A stretch of 64,000 nt of DNA from Macrobrachium rosenbergii. Its lineage: Eukaryota; Arthropoda; Malacostraca; Decapoda; Palaemonidae. The notes under the pieces were generated by a model. It was not told where the DNA came from. It was given only the letters and a program-made list of their open reading frames with translations, and did not search any database. Of this stretch, positions 61,923 through 64,000 are shown piece by piece. The stretch covers positions 51,457,297-51,521,296 of the forward strand of contig NC_089766.1 of NCBI RefSeq assembly GCF_040412425.1. The letters are read 5' to 3'. Every line of letters begins with the position of its first letter. Position 1 is the stretch's first letter. The position numbers were made by a program, and so were the translations under genes.

Positions 61923-63003
61923 TGATCTGATAAATGAAGACCAGTTGCAAAACTTCGGAAGGTATGGTGAAGTTGTAGATATAGTTGTAGCTATAATTAT
62001 AGGTAAAGGTATAGCTCGGAAACTGGACATACATACCCCTTTTGAGAGATACGGCAAACTACAAATCAACCTGCAGTCATAACACATCATATAGGTATGG
62101 TTTTGAGTAAAAGCGTGTATGACCCTCTCTGGTGGCACGGTCACGCCCGTGCGCCCATCCACAGAGGTTACCAGTCGATTTGTGAAGTCGTTTCCATATG
62201 TGACACAGCAGGATCAGGTGTTTCGATTTAGGAATTCGTCGGGAGATCCTCCAGGGTTGTCGCCTGGAACCTCTCCCCTTTCGTGAAGGGGAGGTTTAAT
62301 AATAAGCATTCCACCTCCTGTAATCCGAAAGATTCCGAACGCTGTGCCGCTGCTGTTGCTTCTCCGTCCACGAGTTCTCCTTGAGCGAATGTCATTCTTT
62401 TTCTTCTTCTTCTTCTTCTTCTTCTTCTTCTTCTTCTTCCCTCTTTTTTAACCAGATGCCTCATCACATACACTATACACAACCCTTCCATTTCTCCTAA
62501 CCTTTTGACCCCCTTCGTCTAGCTTGCTCATGCCTCCTCGACCTCATACCTTTGGACCTCTAAATTCTCTCACCTCTGACCTCATCCTTCTATTTTCTCT
62601 CTCTCTCTCTCTCTTTCTCTTTCTCTCTCTCTTTTTCTCTCTCATACCAGTTTCGAACCTTTGATCTTCCCTCAGGGGGTTCCTCAAGTCTGCCTGGGAT
62701 TGCTTTTTATGTACACCCTGTTTCGACTCTTCTTCCACCTCCTCACCCCGCCGCCCTTTCTCCTCCTCCTCCTCCTCCTCCTCCTCCTCCTCCCCCTCCT
62801 CCTCCCTTTCACATTAATTCAGGGATCTTGTTAACTCGCATTGTGGTTATAATCTTTTCTTTCGTTTCTGGTCTCTCCGCTAGGTGTGTGTGTATACTTC
62901 ATATGCCCTCTTTATCTGATTCTCTACATTATTGCTATTGCTACATTTCATTGTATTTTAGTATGTTTATGGGATTGCTACGCCATAAGTCACCTGCAAT
63001 GTC

Positions 63004-63007
<4 letters not shown>
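61923..63007. other. No gene identified
   Basis: Trinucleotide tracts (CTT)n at 62399-62439 and (CTC)n at 62759-62792, and impure (CT)n at 62597-62640, account for the Arg/Glu-rich open frames. No real gene seen. Confidence 0.4.

Positions 63008-63070
<63 letters not shown>
63008..63070. repeat. (CT)n microsatellite
   Basis: About 31 CT repeats. Confidence 0.95.
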
Positions 63071-63073
<3 letters not shown>

Positions 63074-63296
63074 AGGGCTGGGAACAGTGAAAAACAACAA
63101 AGGCGAATGAATAAAGAGACTGGTATTTGGCGGGAGGGGTTGAATTTTGGCTAGGTAGAGGTCACGGGTTGGAGCCTCTCTGTCTGACCCCAGATGGGAG
63201 GTGGAGGGGGGGTGGGAACGTGGAGGAGGAGGAGGAGGTGGGGGTGAGAAGAATAGTAGTTTTAAAGGTCATTAAGAGAAGACGTTGGAATGTGTT

Positions 63297-63298
<2 letters not shown>

Positions 63299-63361
<63 letters not shown>
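63299..63361. repeat. (GA)n microsatellite
   Basis: About 31 GA repeats, inverse to the CT tract at 63008-63070. Confidence 0.95.
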
Positions 63362-63365
<4 letters not shown>

Positions 63366-63663
63366 GTCTTTTATAGTTTGAATCGTACTTTTTTAAAGAT
63401 TATCTTTCTCGTCCCTTGTTCATAGCATAATTCGGGCATTGCTCCGGACCACCTGACTCGAGACTCGCAAGTCTTCTACGTAAGAGGACTCTTGGTACAC
63501 GAATGCCTTTGTACTCTGATTCAGCAGCGCTCCTTGACGTTTAAAGACCCGTGAAAACGAAATTAATAATAAGTACAAAAACCGTATATTCTGACTGACA
63601 GCACTTAGATCTTGATCAGTAGTTGTAGAAGCAGAATTCTGTAACAAATCATGTCAGTTTGCA

Positions 63664-63665
<2 letters not shown>

Positions 63666-63752
<87 letters not shown>
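63666..63752. repeat. (AT)n microsatellite
   Basis: About 43 AT repeats. Confidence 0.95.
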
Positions 63753-63760
<8 letters not shown>

Positions 63761-63764
63761 TACA

Positions 63765-64000
63765 CCATTGAACTGCTTCATCATCAACCTGTCGAACCCC
63801 TTTGTGTGCATCCCCAGCCCCCTAACCTTTTGCATGCAAGCATACTTGTGCTTCTTGGATACTCTCGCGCTCCCATTCCAGCACCATTTCCATACCATCC
63901 AGCTAACACCTTCAGCCACAACACTCCTTCCTCCCAAAGCTGCCAAATTAAAGATACTTTTCATTAGTACGTTGTCTTCCATTCTCTCCAAGTGACCAAG
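63765..64000 (-). pseudogene. LINE ORF2 C-terminal remnant, runs off the window
   Basis: The minus strand from the window edge reads LGHLERMEDNVLMKSIFNLA then GGRS, matching the GH-ERM signature of non-LTR ORF2 tails, followed by a region with WMVWKWCWNG (usual R-W-D-V) and about 30 further open codons. It is open from the edge to the (AT)n tract, so more of it should lie beyond 64000. Confidence 0.55.

Noticed and set aside
63140..63200. Plus-strand GGCTAGGTAGAGGTCACGGG with a GGTTGGAGCC box B-like sequence
   Set aside because: Spacing too short and no acceptor stem; not a tRNA gene.

Overview
The window looks like non-coding nuclear DNA of an arthropod, most likely a decapod crustacean. 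The evidence is indirect: very dense long (AT)n, (CT)n/(GA)n and (ATT)n tracts; decayed non-LTR and Penelope-like reverse transcriptases; and two high-copy repeat families whose sequence I associate with decapod genomes. No species can be assigned. There are no prokaryotic genes, operons, rRNA, intact tRNA genes or CRISPR arrays. Most long open frames are translations of microsatellites (IYIY, SLSL, RERE) or of interspersed repeats.

Interspersed repeats dominate. Family A (about 300 bp, 12 copies) is an unclassified SINE-like repeat ending in a TTCTA-rich tail. Family B (about 310-440 bp, 11 copies) has an AGTTTTCTGTA sub-terminal inverted repeat, a long internal palindrome and a strong 3' hairpin; I read it as a non-autonomous Helentron/HINE-like rolling-circle element. 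Six further inverted-repeat elements lie at 6.77, 19.85, 39.91, 41.66, 49.90 and 58.63 kb. Four of them share a roughly 30-bp module (GATCCCCGAG + GGCTAGTACTAAAC). Fragments of retroelement coding sequence lie at 2.77-2.88, 3.20-3.56, 10.44-10.90 (Penelope-like), 11.34-11.67, 26.24-26.48, 50.15-50.84 and 63.77-64.00 kb.

Tandem arrays: 36 bp (13.5 kb), 60 bp (17.9-19.0 kb), 44 bp (22.3-22.8 kb), 97 bp x2 (23.5 kb), 37 bp (31.6-34.3 kb, about 73 copies), about 360 bp (34.3-35.3 kb), 45 bp (36.2-37.4 kb), 41-42 bp (46.2-47.2 kb), 50 bp (48.0-48.2 kb) and about 120 bp x2 (52.9-53.1 kb).

The only place where I see a plausible host exon is 38.98-39.14 kb: a short GC-rich open frame with a possible signal peptide, ending at a consensus splice donor (GAG|GTAAGT). 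Three other stretches (6.19-6.75, 13.06-13.50 and 49.50-49.89 kb, all minus strand) are open or nearly open and protein-like, but I cannot identify them.

Layout: 0-7 kb LINE debris, microsatellites and the first inverted-repeat element; 7.5-14 kb families A and B with Penelope and LINE fragments; 14-26 kb microsatellites, a tRNA-type SINE and minisatellites; 26-31 kb LINE RT plus A/B clusters; 31.6-37.4 kb a block of three adjacent satellites; 37.5-39.2 kb GC-rich island with the exon candidate; 39.9-50 kb inverted-repeat elements and minisatellites; 50-64 kb LINE RT, A/B cluster, four-hairpin element and a LINE C-terminus running off the end.
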